A stretch of DNA of 64,000 bases from positions 212,070-276,069 of the forward strand of contig DHQB01000009.1 of NCBI GenBank assembly GCA_002410065.1, written 5' to 3'. Below, one piece after another: positions 16,985 through 25,240 of the stretch (its first letter is position 1; each line of letters starts with the position of its first letter). The notes beneath the pieces were generated by a model. That model worked only from the letters and a program-made list of their open reading frames with translations. It was not told the DNA's origin and ran no database searches. A program made the position numbers and the translations under genes. Origin of the DNA: Bacteroidales bacterium UBA5349. Its GTDB lineage: Bacteria; Bacteroidota; Bacteroidia; Bacteroidales; Tenuifilaceae.

Positions 16985-19333
16985 ATGAAAATACTAAAAT
17001 ATCCCACGCCAAAGCAATTATTAGTTGTACTTGCACGGCCTTTGCAAAACGACCCTGAAACAAAGCAAAGGGTAAGCCTTATTATTGATGATGTTCGGCA
17101 AAATGGCGATGTCGCTCTATTTAAATTAAATCGTGAGATTGACGGGTACAGTTCTAATGTGTTGGAAATTCCAAGAACTGCTCTTAGCGAAGCAAAAAAG
17201 GACGTTTCTGATGATTTAAAAGATTCTATTAGGCTTGCCATTGATAATATTGAAAAATTTCACTCAGTGCAAAGACCTACGGATACTTTAGTGGAAACTA
17301 TGCCCAGGGTAAGGTGTGGCATACGTTTTAAGGCACTAGAAAGGGTTGGACTATACATTCCAGGGGGAACGGCACCACTACTCAGTACAGTGCTTATGCT
17401 TGCCGTTCCGGCAAAAGTGGCTGGTTGTAAAGAGTTGATTATTTGTACTCCGCCCAATCCAACCGCTGAACTGCTTTATGCGCTTAGCCTTTTTGATGCT
17501 CGTGTGTTTACTGTGGGTGGAGCGCAAGCAATTGCCGCAATGGCATTTGGAACGGAAACAGTGCCACGGGTCGATAAGATTTTTGGTCCAGGAAACCGAT
17601 ATGTAACCGAAGCAAAGGTTCAGGTATCTGCCATGGGTATTCCCTTTGATATGCCCGCAGGGCCCTCGGAAGTACTGGTTATTGCAGACGAAACGGCAAA
17701 TCCCTCGTTTGTAGCAGCCGATTTACTATCGCAGGCCGAGCACGGAACGGATAGTCAGGTTATGCTCGTGTGTAACAGTCAGAAAATCATTGACCTTACA
17801 CTACAAGAACTAAACCAACAGATTGAAACACTTCCACGTAAAAACATCGCCTTAAAATGCCTTGAGAATAGCACGGCCATACTTGTAAATAGTTTGGATG
17901 AAGCCATGTGCATAAGTAATAGCTATGCACCCGAGCACCTTATTCTTGCTGTTGATAGGCCCAATGAGCTTGCCGAAAAGGTTGTTAATGCGGGCTCGGT
18001 TTTTATGGGGCACTATACACCTGAGTCGGTTGGCGATTACACCAGTGGCACTAATCACACTTTACCCACATCGGGCTTTGCCCGAAGTTGGAGCGGAGTA
18101 AATTTGCTGAGTTTTATGAAAACCATTATTTTTCAGGAACTTACAAAGGAAGGACTTGCAGGCCTTGCCAAAGCCACAACAACGCTTGCCCGCGCCGAAG
18201 GACTTGAGGCACACGCCAGAGCCGTAGAGCAAAGGATTAACGGCTCTCTGTTGGAGGTTGGCAATACGGCAACGATTGGTAAAGTTCAATCGAAAGTGAG
18301 AAGTATTCTTCGTCCCAATATCCAGAATCTAAAACCATATTCTTCGGCACGCGATGAGTTTGAGGGCGAGGCATCCATTTGGCTCGATGCCAATGAGAGT
18401 CCAATTCCTTTGCCAAACCTTACTGAGGGTATTAACCGTTATCCTGACCCGCTGCAACGTGAACTAAAAAAGAGTATTGCCACGATTAAAGGGACTAATG
18501 AGAACCAGATATTTATTGGCAATGGCAGCGACGAGGCAATTGACCTACTTTTTCGCTGTTTCTGCAATCCAACTGCGGATAAGGTTCTGGTTTTTCCGCC
18601 AACCTACGGCATGTATGGCGTTTGCGCAGCGGTTAATGATATTGAGGTGATTGAATCGATGCTTGATGAGGTGTTTAATATCAACCTAAAGGATTTTGAG
18701 GAGAAGCAAAGGCTAAAACCAAAACTCACATTTATATGCAATCCCAATAACCCAACGGGGAATGTTCAAAATGCTGAAGTAATTAGGCAGGTATTAGATA
18801 ATTCGGAGGGAATTGTTGTTGTTGATGAGGCTTATGTTGATTATTGCCCTGAGCATTCGGTACTTAATTGGCTTAACCTCTATCCAAATCTAGTCGTTCT
18901 ACAAACGCTATCGAAGGCATGGGGATTGGCTGGAGCAAGGGTAGGGCTAGCATTTGCATCGCCCGAAATTATTTCGGTGATGAATAAGATTAAATTTCCT
19001 TATAATGTTGGCAAACCGTCAATCGACATTGCATCTAAAGCACTAAATAGTAAAGAGATAATGCGACAAAGGGTTGATGAAATTATTTTAAACAGAGAGA
19101 TGTTGGTCAATGCGCTTACTAGAGTATCAGCAGCAGAAATAATTTACCCCTCTGAGACAAACTTTCTACTTGTAAAATTTAGTAATCCAAAGGGAATCTA
19201 CAACTTACTTGCCCAAAACGGTATTGTGGTCCGCGATAGGAGCAATCAGCCTGGATGTAAAGGATGTTTGAGGATTACTGTGGGAACTAAGAATGAAGTG
19301 AAAAAGTTTATTGATGTACTGAAACAGATTTAA
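16985..19333 (+). CDS. hisDC: Fusion of histidinol dehydrogenase and histidinol-phosphate aminotransferase
   Basis: 782 aa in one continuous frame. Residues 1-~430 are HisD, the zinc enzyme that makes histidine from histidinol (GPGNRYVTEAKVQV, AGPSEVLVIAD, QAEHGTDSQVML, YAPEHL, GDYTSGTNHTLPTSG). A linker of ~30 residues (IGKVQSKVRSILRPNIQN) leads to HisC, residues ~455-782, a PLP aminotransferase (LDANESPIPLP, RYPDPLQREL, GNGSDEAID, CNPNNPTGN, DEAYVDY, and the PLP-lysine site LSKAWGLAGARVG). The two halves catalyse the last and the third-last steps; HisB phosphatase acts between them. Normally these are two separate adjacent genes. Both halves look complete with all main motifs. A single-base sequencing error joining two genes is possible but not needed, since a natural linker is present. 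Confidence 0.92.
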   Translation: MKILKYPTPKQLLVVLARPLQNDPETKQRVSLIIDDVRQNGDVALFKLNREIDGYSSNVLEIPRTALSEAKKDVSDDLKDSIRLAIDNIEKFHSVQRPTDTLVETMPRVRCGIRFKALERVGLYIPGGTAPLLSTVLMLAVPAKVAGCKELIICTPPNPTAELLYALSLFDARVFTVGGAQAIAAMAFGTETVPRVDKIFGPGNRYVTEAKVQVSAMGIPFDMPAGPSEVLVIADETANPSFVAADLLSQAEHGTDSQVMLVCNSQKIIDLTLQELNQQIETLPRKNIALKCLENSTAILVNSLDEAMCISNSYAPEHLILAVDRPNELAEKVVNAGSVFMGHYTPESVGDYTSGTNHTLPTSGFARSWSGVNLLSFMKTIIFQELTKEGLAGLAKATTTLARAEGLEAHARAVEQRINGSLLEVGNTATIGKVQSKVRSILRPNIQNLKPYSSARDEFEGEASIWLDANESPIPLPNLTEGINRYPDPLQRELKKSIATIKGTNENQIFIGNGSDEAIDLLFRCFCNPTADKVLVFPPTYGMYGVCAAVNDIEVIESMLDEVFNINLKDFEEKQRLKPKLTFICNPNNPTGNVQNAEVIRQVLDNSEGIVVVDEAYVDYCPEHSVLNWLNLYPNLVVLQTLSKAWGLAGARVGLAFASPEIISVMNKIKFPYNVGKPSIDIASKALNSKEIMRQRVDEIILNREMLVNALTRVSAAEIIYPSETNFLLVKFSNPKGIYNLLAQNGIVVRDRSNQPGCKGCLRITVGTKNEVKKFIDVLKQI

Positions 19334-19336
19334 TCA

Positions 19337-19424
19337 CGTCATTGCGAACCCGACGTTTTTTGTCGGGCGAAGCAATCTGTTTGAGAAAGATTGCTTGGCC
19401 GTCAGTTGGCGGATTGCAATGACG
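19337..19424. repeat. 88-bp inverted-repeat element (CGTCATTGCGA family)
   Basis: It begins CGTCATTGCGA and ends TTGCAATGACG, with internal complementary pieces GAAGCAATCT / AGATTGCTT and a small hairpin CCCGACGTTTTTTGTCGGG. This is a well-known type of dispersed, MITE-like or REP-like intergenic element with terminal CGTCATTGCGA inverted repeats, found across several phyla. It fills nearly the whole space between hisDC and hisB and has no coding capacity. Confidence 0.75.
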
Positions 19425-19442
19425 AGAAAAATGAATACGACA

Positions 19443-20528
19443 ATGAAAAAATTACTAATTATTGACCGCGATGGAACGCTTATAAAAGAGCCACCTGTGG
19501 ATTATCAAATTGACTCGTTCGAAAAGTTAGAGCTAATGCCTGGGGCAATACGATGGCTTGGAAAAATAGCCCGTGAGATGGATTACGAGTTTATAATGGC
19601 CACAAATCAAGATGGATTGGGAACCAGTTCATTTCCAGAGGATACATTTTGGGGACCACACAATTTACTGATGAAAACTCTTGAGGGCGAGGGAATTGTT
19701 TTTAGCAATATTCTTATCGACCGCTCGTTTGACGAGGATAACTCGCCCAATCGAAAGCCCCGCACGGGAATGTTTAGTAAATACCTCGATGGTAGCTACG
19801 ACTTAGAAAACTCGTTCGTAATTGGCGACAGGTTAACAGATGTGGAGCTGGCTAAAAATCTTGGTGCTAAATCGATACTTATTGGGAATGCTGAAGGGGG
19901 CAATGCAGATTATTGCGTAGCTAACTGGGAGGCTATTTACCAAGCAGTAAAGCCATTACGTAGAGCAACCGTAACCCGTAAAACCAACGAAACAGATATC
20001 ACCATAACCGTTGATTTGGATAATAAACTGGAGGGTGGAATTAACACTGGCGTGGGTTTTCTCGACCATATGATTGAGCAAATTGACCGACACGCTGGAA
20101 TTGGTGTTTCCGTAAATTGCATTGGTGATTTGCATGTAGATGAGCACCATACCGTTGAGGATATAGCAATTGCCCTTGGCGAAGCCATTAAAAAGGCATT
20201 GGGGAATAAAGTGGGTATTGGGCGCTATGGTTTTGCACTGCCCATGGACGATTGTGAGGCAAAAGTACTGCTCGACCTAGGAGGTAGACCCTACTTTAAA
20301 TGGGAGGCAAAATTTAAGCGCGAAAAGATTGGCGATATGGCCACCGAACTAATTCCTCATTTTTTTCAATCGCTATCGTTTAGCCTAGCAGCAAATTTGC
20401 ACTTAAAAGCAAAAGGTGATAACGAACACCATAAGGTTGAAGCACTATTCAAAGCATTCGCAAGGTGCTTACGACAAGCTGTGCGCATAGAGGGGAATGA
20501 ATTACCTAGTACTAAGGGGGTTATTTAA
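19443..20528 (+). CDS. hisB: Bifunctional histidinol-phosphatase / imidazoleglycerol-phosphate dehydratase
   Basis: About 361 aa from the ATG at 19443. I rejected the upstream in-frame ATG at 19395 because it lies inside the inverted-repeat element; an ATG at 19431 remains possible. N-terminal HAD phosphatase, residues 1-~165 (LIIDRDGTLIKE nucleophile motif, MATNQDGLG, FVIGDRLTDVELA). C-terminal IGP dehydratase, ~170-361 (ETDITITVDLD, GVGFLDHMIEQIDRH, DEHHTVEDIAIALGEAI with the manganese-binding HHxxE), and a second such motif, DNEHHKVEALFKAFA. Pathway steps 6 and 8. The same fusion is known from enterobacteria and Bacteroidota. Confidence 0.95.
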   Translation: MKKLLIIDRDGTLIKEPPVDYQIDSFEKLELMPGAIRWLGKIAREMDYEFIMATNQDGLGTSSFPEDTFWGPHNLLMKTLEGEGIVFSNILIDRSFDEDNSPNRKPRTGMFSKYLDGSYDLENSFVIGDRLTDVELAKNLGAKSILIGNAEGGNADYCVANWEAIYQAVKPLRRATVTRKTNETDITITVDLDNKLEGGINTGVGFLDHMIEQIDRHAGIGVSVNCIGDLHVDEHHTVEDIAIALGEAIKKALGNKVGIGRYGFALPMDDCEAKVLLDLGGRPYFKWEAKFKREKIGDMATELIPHFFQSLSFSLAANLHLKAKGDNEHHKVEALFKAFARCLRQAVRIEGNELPSTKGVI

Positions 20529-20535
20529 TGGTTAT

Positions 20536-20560
20536 GGGTTGCGAGTTGCGAGTTGCGGGT
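20536..20560. repeat. GTTGCGA tandem repeat
   Basis: Three consecutive units of GTTGCGAG / GTTGCGGG, flanked by GGTTATGG on both sides, lie in the hisB-hisH spacer. It is noncoding and low-complexity. Confidence 0.55.
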
Positions 20561-20622
20561 TATGGCTTTAAGCGTTAATCTGACAGCAATAGAGAGAGCA
20601 AGTAACATAAAAATCAAAAACA

Positions 20623-21207
20623 GTGAATAAGGTTGCAATACTATCATACGGTGCAGGAAATGTAGCTTCGATGCAAAATGCACTGGAGCGGTTGGGTGTA
20701 AATTCATTTACCTCGGACAAACCCGGTGAGCTAATGAAAGCCGATAGGCTAATTTTTCCTGGTGTTGGGCACGCCACCCATGCAATGGATATTATTAACC
20801 GTAAGGGGCTTGATAGCGTTCTTAAATCATTTAAACGCCCCATTCTAGGAATCTGTTTGGGTATGCAGCTCATGGGAAAATTATCGGAAGAAGGCTCAAC
20901 GCTAGGACTGGGTTTAATGGATTTTAATGTTAAGCTATTTAGAATTCCCGAGAAAGTTCCGCATATGGGTTGGAACAGCATAGAAATAACTGAAAACCCT
21001 TTGCTTAAGGGTATTTCTAACGGTTCGTATTTCTACTTTGTACATAGCTACTATGCCGAAATGTGTAGCGACATAATTGCAACATGTAATTACTCAATCC
21101 TATTTACCGCTGCTGTAGCTAAAGGCAATTGTTTTGGCGTACAGTTTCACCCCGAGAAAAGCGGCGACGCAGGCATAGAAGTGCTAAGGAATTTTATTGA
21201 AATTTAA
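20623..21207 (+). CDS. hisH: Imidazole glycerol phosphate synthase, glutamine amidotransferase subunit
   Basis: 194 aa starting with GTG. Class I glutaminase: nucleophile in GICLGMQLMG (Cys near residue 78), His-x-Glu of the triad in VQFHPEKSGDAG, and the N-terminal ILSYGAGNVASMQNAL. With HisF it supplies ammonia for imidazole ring closure. Its length is normal for the family. Confidence 0.95.
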   Translation: MNKVAILSYGAGNVASMQNALERLGVNSFTSDKPGELMKADRLIFPGVGHATHAMDIINRKGLDSVLKSFKRPILGICLGMQLMGKLSEEGSTLGLGLMDFNVKLFRIPEKVPHMGWNSIEITENPLLKGISNGSYFYFVHSYYAEMCSDIIATCNYSILFTAAVAKGNCFGVQFHPEKSGDAGIEVLRNFIEI

Positions 21208-21248
21208 TTGAGACATAAATTGTTGATACCAATTAATAAAAACTTAAT

Positions 21249-21944
21249 ATGAAACTAATACCAGCCATTGACCTGATAGATAGTAAATGCGTACGCCTTT
21301 TTAAGGGCGATTATAGCGCGAAAACCATTTATAACGAAAATCCTGTTGATCAGGCTAAAGCCTTTGCTGATGCAGGTATAGAGAAATTACATCTAGTTGA
21401 CCTATCGGGAGCAAAAGCAGGTCACCCGTTGCACCTAAAGATACTTGAGGAAATAGCTCATAGCACGAATTTAAAGGTTGATTTTGGAGGTGGAATACGA
21501 AACCAGCGAAGTCTAGAAGATAGCCTAAACTGCGGAGCCGCACAGGTAAATTTGGGTACCATACTTATTCATCAACCCGAAATTGCCTCGTTATGGATTC
21601 AACAGTTTGGAGCAGAAAAACTTATCGCCTCAGTTGATGTGCTAAACAGAAAGGTAAAAGTATCGGGATGGCAAAAGGAAACGGGGATTGAAATAGAAAC
21701 TGCTGTTCAGAAGCTGATGGAGGATGGATTTATCCATTTTACCATAACCGATATTGACCGTGACGGAACTCTTGGTGAACCAGCCTTTGACCTTTACCTA
21801 GAGATAATTGCAACATTCCCCAACATAAAGTTAAATGCCAGCGGAGGAGTTTCGGCACAGGAGCAATTGAGCATCTTAGAGTCAATTGGCTGCGATGGAG
21901 CCATTGTTGGTAAAGCAATTTACGAGGGAAGGATTATAATATAA
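21249..21944 (+). CDS. hisA: ProFAR isomerase (phosphoribosylformimino-AICAR-P isomerase)
   Basis: 231-aa TIM barrel. It starts MKLIPAIDLIDSKCVRL, with the catalytic Asp in AIDLI; the phosphate-binding loops are DFGGGIR and NASGGVS, and the second catalytic Asp is likely in TITDIDRDGT. It is slightly shorter than the ~240 residues usual for the family, but no motif is missing. Pathway step 4. Confidence 0.95.
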   Translation: MKLIPAIDLIDSKCVRLFKGDYSAKTIYNENPVDQAKAFADAGIEKLHLVDLSGAKAGHPLHLKILEEIAHSTNLKVDFGGGIRNQRSLEDSLNCGAAQVNLGTILIHQPEIASLWIQQFGAEKLIASVDVLNRKVKVSGWQKETGIEIETAVQKLMEDGFIHFTITDIDRDGTLGEPAFDLYLEIIATFPNIKLNASGGVSAQEQLSILESIGCDGAIVGKAIYEGRIII

Positions 21945-21975
21945 CTCTTTTGGCTTTTAGCCTTTTGCTTTTAGT

Positions 21976-22088
21976 TCTTAACTTTTAACTTTTCAACTTT
22001 CTATCTTTTTAACTTTCTACCTTTTTAACTTTTAACTTTTAACTTTCAACTTTTAACTTTTAACTTTTAACTTTTAACTTTTTAACTA
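21976..22088. repeat. AACTTTT heptanucleotide tandem array
   Basis: About fifteen direct copies of AACTTTT and its variants AACTTTC and ATCTTTTT fill the space between hisA and hisF. The copies are nearly regular towards the right end (four or more exact units). Such an array is prone to slippage, so its length may vary between strains. It ends only 4 bp before the hisF ATG. Confidence 0.8.
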
Positions 22089-22092
22089 ACGT

Positions 22093-22848
22093 ATGCTAAC
22101 AAAACGAATTATCCCTTGTCTCGATGTTAAGAATGGACGAACCGTTAAAGGTATTAACTTCCAAAACTTGCAAGATGCAGGCGACCCAGTAGAACTTGCA
22201 CGACTATACTCGGCACAAGGCGCCGATGAGCTTACCATGCTTGATATTACCGCTACTCTCGAAGGGCGACAAACCTTTGTACAGGTAGTTACCGAGGTGG
22301 CCAAAGCCATAAATATTCCCTTTACCGTTGGCGGTGGTATTGGCACGGCCAAACAGGTCGAAATGCTTCTGTCGGCAGGTGCCGATAAGGTATCGGTTAA
22401 TACATCGGCAATTGTAAACCCCAAGCTAATTGCTGAGTTAGCACAGCAATTTGGCTCGCAGTGCGTAGTGGTTGCCATTGATACCCGATTAACCGAAAAC
22501 GGGTGGGAAGTAGTAAGCCATGCAGGTACAAAACTCACTGGTCTTTTGGCAGTTGATTGGGCAAAGGAATGCTGTAACTTGGGTGCAGGAGAAATACTGC
22601 TTACCTCCTTCTCATCCGATGGCACACGCCAAGGGTTTGCCATAGATGTTACACTCAGTGTAACTGAGGCAGTAAGTATTCCCGTAATTGCATCGGGCGG
22701 AGCGGGTAACGCTCAGCATTTTGTTGATGTTTTAACTACTGGCAAAGCCGATGCCGCACTAGCAGCTGGAGTTTTTCACTATGGGCTTGTTTCCATTGCC
22801 GAGGTAAAAGCAAAACTTGAAGAGGCTGGTATTAGTGTAAGAATTTAA
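22093..22848 (+). CDS. hisF: Imidazole glycerol phosphate synthase, cyclase subunit
   Basis: 251-aa TIM barrel. It starts MLTKRIIPCLDVKNGRTVKG, the HisF signature with catalytic Asp11; the second catalytic Asp is in VVAIDTRL, and the phosphate loops are TVGGGIG and IASGGAGN. It forms the synthase with HisH. It is the last gene of the his operon. No clear hairpin terminator is seen in the 200 bp after it. Confidence 0.96.
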   Translation: MLTKRIIPCLDVKNGRTVKGINFQNLQDAGDPVELARLYSAQGADELTMLDITATLEGRQTFVQVVTEVAKAINIPFTVGGGIGTAKQVEMLLSAGADKVSVNTSAIVNPKLIAELAQQFGSQCVVVAIDTRLTENGWEVVSHAGTKLTGLLAVDWAKECCNLGAGEILLTSFSSDGTRQGFAIDVTLSVTEAVSIPVIASGGAGNAQHFVDVLTTGKADAALAAGVFHYGLVSIAEVKAKLEEAGISVRI

Positions 22849-23015
22849 TTTGCTTGGGTTTGCACTAAAGTTTTGATTTATCTCAACTAAAACAAACATT
22901 TCTCGACGTTAAATCCTCGTTTTTTTGCTGATATGCAGAAAGTATCAACTAAGAAATGAGGTTTTCCTCATCCATTTCTGAAAAATACATCTAGAACCAC
23001 CTTGGATTTTTGCTC

Positions 23016-23023
23016 TAATTTTG
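23016..23023 (+). promoter_or_regulatory. -7 box before the chemoreceptor gene
   Basis: TAATTTTG matches TAnnTTTG and would give a ~37-nt leader. No -33 TTG lies at the proper distance. Confidence 0.4.
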
Positions 23024-23065
23024 TACCAGAAAATAACAATAAAAACATAATACAAAGAAATCACA

Positions 23066-24190
23066 ATGGGAGCAATAACAATTCAATCAGTAATACTGGC
23101 AGGTCCAGTTAGTTTTACAATCATGTATATTTTAATGCGAACTCTATTTAAGAACTCAGTTCTTTATAAAATTGGATTTGCAACTGGGTCGGCCATTGTG
23201 CTAATAGCTTTCGTTACTAGCGTTCAGTCAAAACTTGGTCCTATTCATAATGTATGGGCTTTCCCTCTTAATATTGCTATGGGTGTTTCAGCATACGTTT
23301 ATGTGGCAAGGGTACTAAAAAAGCCTTTGGATAGTATTATTCGGAATGTTAATGAATTAAGCGAAGGAAATCTGAATACTAAGATAGACAAGTCCTATTT
23401 AACAAGAGATGATGAGATTGGAACACTTGCACAATCAATAACTAAACTAACAGAGCAACTCTCTGCTGTTGTTTCTCAAATCTCATTGGGTGCCAACCAG
23501 CTGGCCACTGCTGCAGAGGAACTCAATTCTAGCTCTCAGGAGTTATCGATGGGTGCAAATCAGCAGGCTTCATCGGTTGAAGAGGTTTCATCATCAATGG
23601 AAGAGATGGCATCGAATATCGATCAAAATAACGATAACGCTCAGCAAACAAATACAATTGCAAAAAGCGTTTATCAAACAATAACTAAAGTTGAAGAAGC
23701 CTCGCAGAAGAGCGTTAAAGTAGTTAGGGATATTGCCAACAAGATTAGTATCATAACCGATATTGCATTCCAAACAAACCTATTGGCACTCAACGCTGCT
23801 GTAGAGGCAGCACGTGCAGGCGATCAGGGTAGGGGTTTTGCAGTGGTTGCTGCTGAGGTGCGTAAACTGGCTGAAAGGAGTAGAATTGCTGCAAACGAAA
23901 TTAACGACATTTCTAAATCTAGTTTAAGCATTACCGAGGAATCTGGTAGCCTGCTTAAAGGTATAATTCCTGATGTTAGCAAAACTGCCAAACTTGTTGA
24001 AGAAATTGCTGCAGCAAGCAGCGAGCAACGCCATGGAGCAACACAGATAAATTCAGCTGTTCAACAGCTAAATGGGGTAACACAGCAGAATGCATTAGCT
24101 AGCGAACAACTGGCATCGAGCGCCGAGGAACTTACTGCTCAATCGGAAATCCTTATTGAAGCCATATCGTTTTTTGAATTAGCAAAATAG
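23066..24190 (+). CDS. Methyl-accepting chemotaxis protein without extracellular sensor domain
   Basis: 374 aa. The N-terminus holds three closely spaced hydrophobic segments (about residues 5-27, 32-52 and 60-82) with loops too short for a ligand-binding domain. A HAMP-like linker follows (residues ~84-135: KPLDSIIRNVNELSEGNLNT), then a long methyl-accepting coiled coil. Its hairpin tip, TDIAFQTNLLALNAAVEAAR and GRGFAVVAAEVRKLAERS, is the conserved CheA/CheW contact. It may sense membrane or internal state. No CheA, CheW, CheR or CheB gene is in the window. It is followed by a receiver protein 31 bp downstream. Confidence 0.92.
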   Translation: MGAITIQSVILAGPVSFTIMYILMRTLFKNSVLYKIGFATGSAIVLIAFVTSVQSKLGPIHNVWAFPLNIAMGVSAYVYVARVLKKPLDSIIRNVNELSEGNLNTKIDKSYLTRDDEIGTLAQSITKLTEQLSAVVSQISLGANQLATAAEELNSSSQELSMGANQQASSVEEVSSSMEEMASNIDQNNDNAQQTNTIAKSVYQTITKVEEASQKSVKVVRDIANKISIITDIAFQTNLLALNAAVEAARAGDQGRGFAVVAAEVRKLAERSRIAANEINDISKSSLSITEESGSLLKGIIPDVSKTAKLVEEIAAASSEQRHGATQINSAVQQLNGVTQQNALASEQLASSAEELTAQSEILIEAISFFELAK

Positions 24191-24221
24191 GCAATCACAA
24201 GACTCAAAAAAACAAGAAAAA

Positions 24222-24599
24222 ATGACTCTTCAAAGCTACAGAGTACTTATTGTTGACGATAACATAATCTTTGCCAATACCTTATCCGCTTTAGTTCGAG
24301 TAACACTAGGCAACAGATTATCAGCTATAACCCTTGCTATCAATGGGGAAGATGCGGTTGAAAAGGCCTTAAATGATAATAACTATGACGTTATTTTTAT
24401 GGATGTAAACATGCCCAAAATGGATGGTGTTACGGCAGCTCAAATTATAAATAGACGCTTATATCGGCAAACCAGAATTGTAGCCATTTCGTTCCTAAAG
24501 GACATGAACACAGTAACAAGGATGATTGAGGCTGGAGCGGAAACCTTTCTTTATAAAGATAATCTTACCGTAGAATCAATAGAGGAGATTTTTAATTAG
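24222..24599 (+). CDS. Stand-alone response regulator receiver (CheY-like)
   Basis: The 125-aa protein consists only of a receiver domain. The acidic pocket is in VDDNIIFAN; the phosphoacceptor Asp is in VIFMDVNMPKMDG; the Thr/Ser switch is in VAISFLKD; the Lys is in FLYKDN. There is no output domain. It probably forms an operon with the chemoreceptor upstream. A CheY role is plausible, but phosphorelay use by another kinase cannot be excluded. Confidence 0.88.
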   Translation: MTLQSYRVLIVDDNIIFANTLSALVRVTLGNRLSAITLAINGEDAVEKALNDNNYDVIFMDVNMPKMDGVTAAQIINRRLYRQTRIVAISFLKDMNTVTRMIEAGAETFLYKDNLTVESIEEIFN

Positions 24600-24603
24600 A
24601 AGA

Positions 24604-25227
24604 TTATAGGTTTACAAGGTTATTTTTTATTGCATAAACAGCTAGGGCAGTTGAATTCGGTGAGTTTGTTTTATCGAGTAATTCTGCCCTGTGCTTTTCA
24701 ATTGTACTAACACTTAAAAATAGTTTATCGGCAATTTCTGTTGTTGAAAGCCCTTTACATATTAGTGCTAACACTTCTTTCTCCCGTTTGCTAAACTGAA
24801 GCAAAGGTTCATCTTTTCTGGTGCGGAGCAATTTTAGCAGTAATTCCTGTGAGAAATATGGACGACCATCCAGAACAGACTCAATAGCCCTTTCAAGTTC
24901 ATCGTAGCTCGACTCTTTAAGCAAAAAACCATGAACTCCCAGTTTAACAATGGAATCATAGTATTGAATGTCATCGTGCATGGATAGTATTATGATTTTA
25001 ACATCTGGGCAAATTCGAAGCGCCTCTTTTGAAGCCTCAATGCCATCCATTTTTGGCATATTAATATCCATTAGAATTAAATCTACGTTACAACTACTGA
25101 GCATAGGCATTAGCTCTTGCCCATTAGATGCTTCTCCAATGAGTTCAATGTTAACCATCTCTTTTAAAAGAGCCTTTATCCCCTCGCGAAGAATACGATG
25201 ATCGTCAACAATAATCGTTCTTATCAT
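24604..25227 (-). CDS. NarL/LuxR-family response regulator
   Basis: About 207 aa from the ATG at 25227; the in-frame start at 25275 would lie inside the kinase gene. Receiver at residues 1-~120 (MIRTIIVDDHRILREGI; phosphoacceptor Asp in LILMDINMPKMDG; Lys in GFLLKESS). C-terminal LuxR helix-turn-helix (FSKREKEVLALICKGLSTTEIADKLFLSVSTIEKHRAELLDK). It is the partner of the histidine kinase 13 bp upstream. The gene ends only 4 bp from the convergent receiver gene. Confidence 0.9.
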   Translation of the reverse strand: MIRTIIVDDHRILREGIKALLKEMVNIELIGEASNGQELMPMLSSCNVDLILMDINMPKMDGIEASKEALRICPDVKIIILSMHDDIQYYDSIVKLGVHGFLLKESSYDELERAIESVLDGRPYFSQELLLKLLRTRKDEPLLQFSKREKEVLALICKGLSTTEIADKLFLSVSTIEKHRAELLDKTNSPNSTALAVYAIKNNLVNL

Positions 25228-25240
25228 ATAGTAATTCGTT

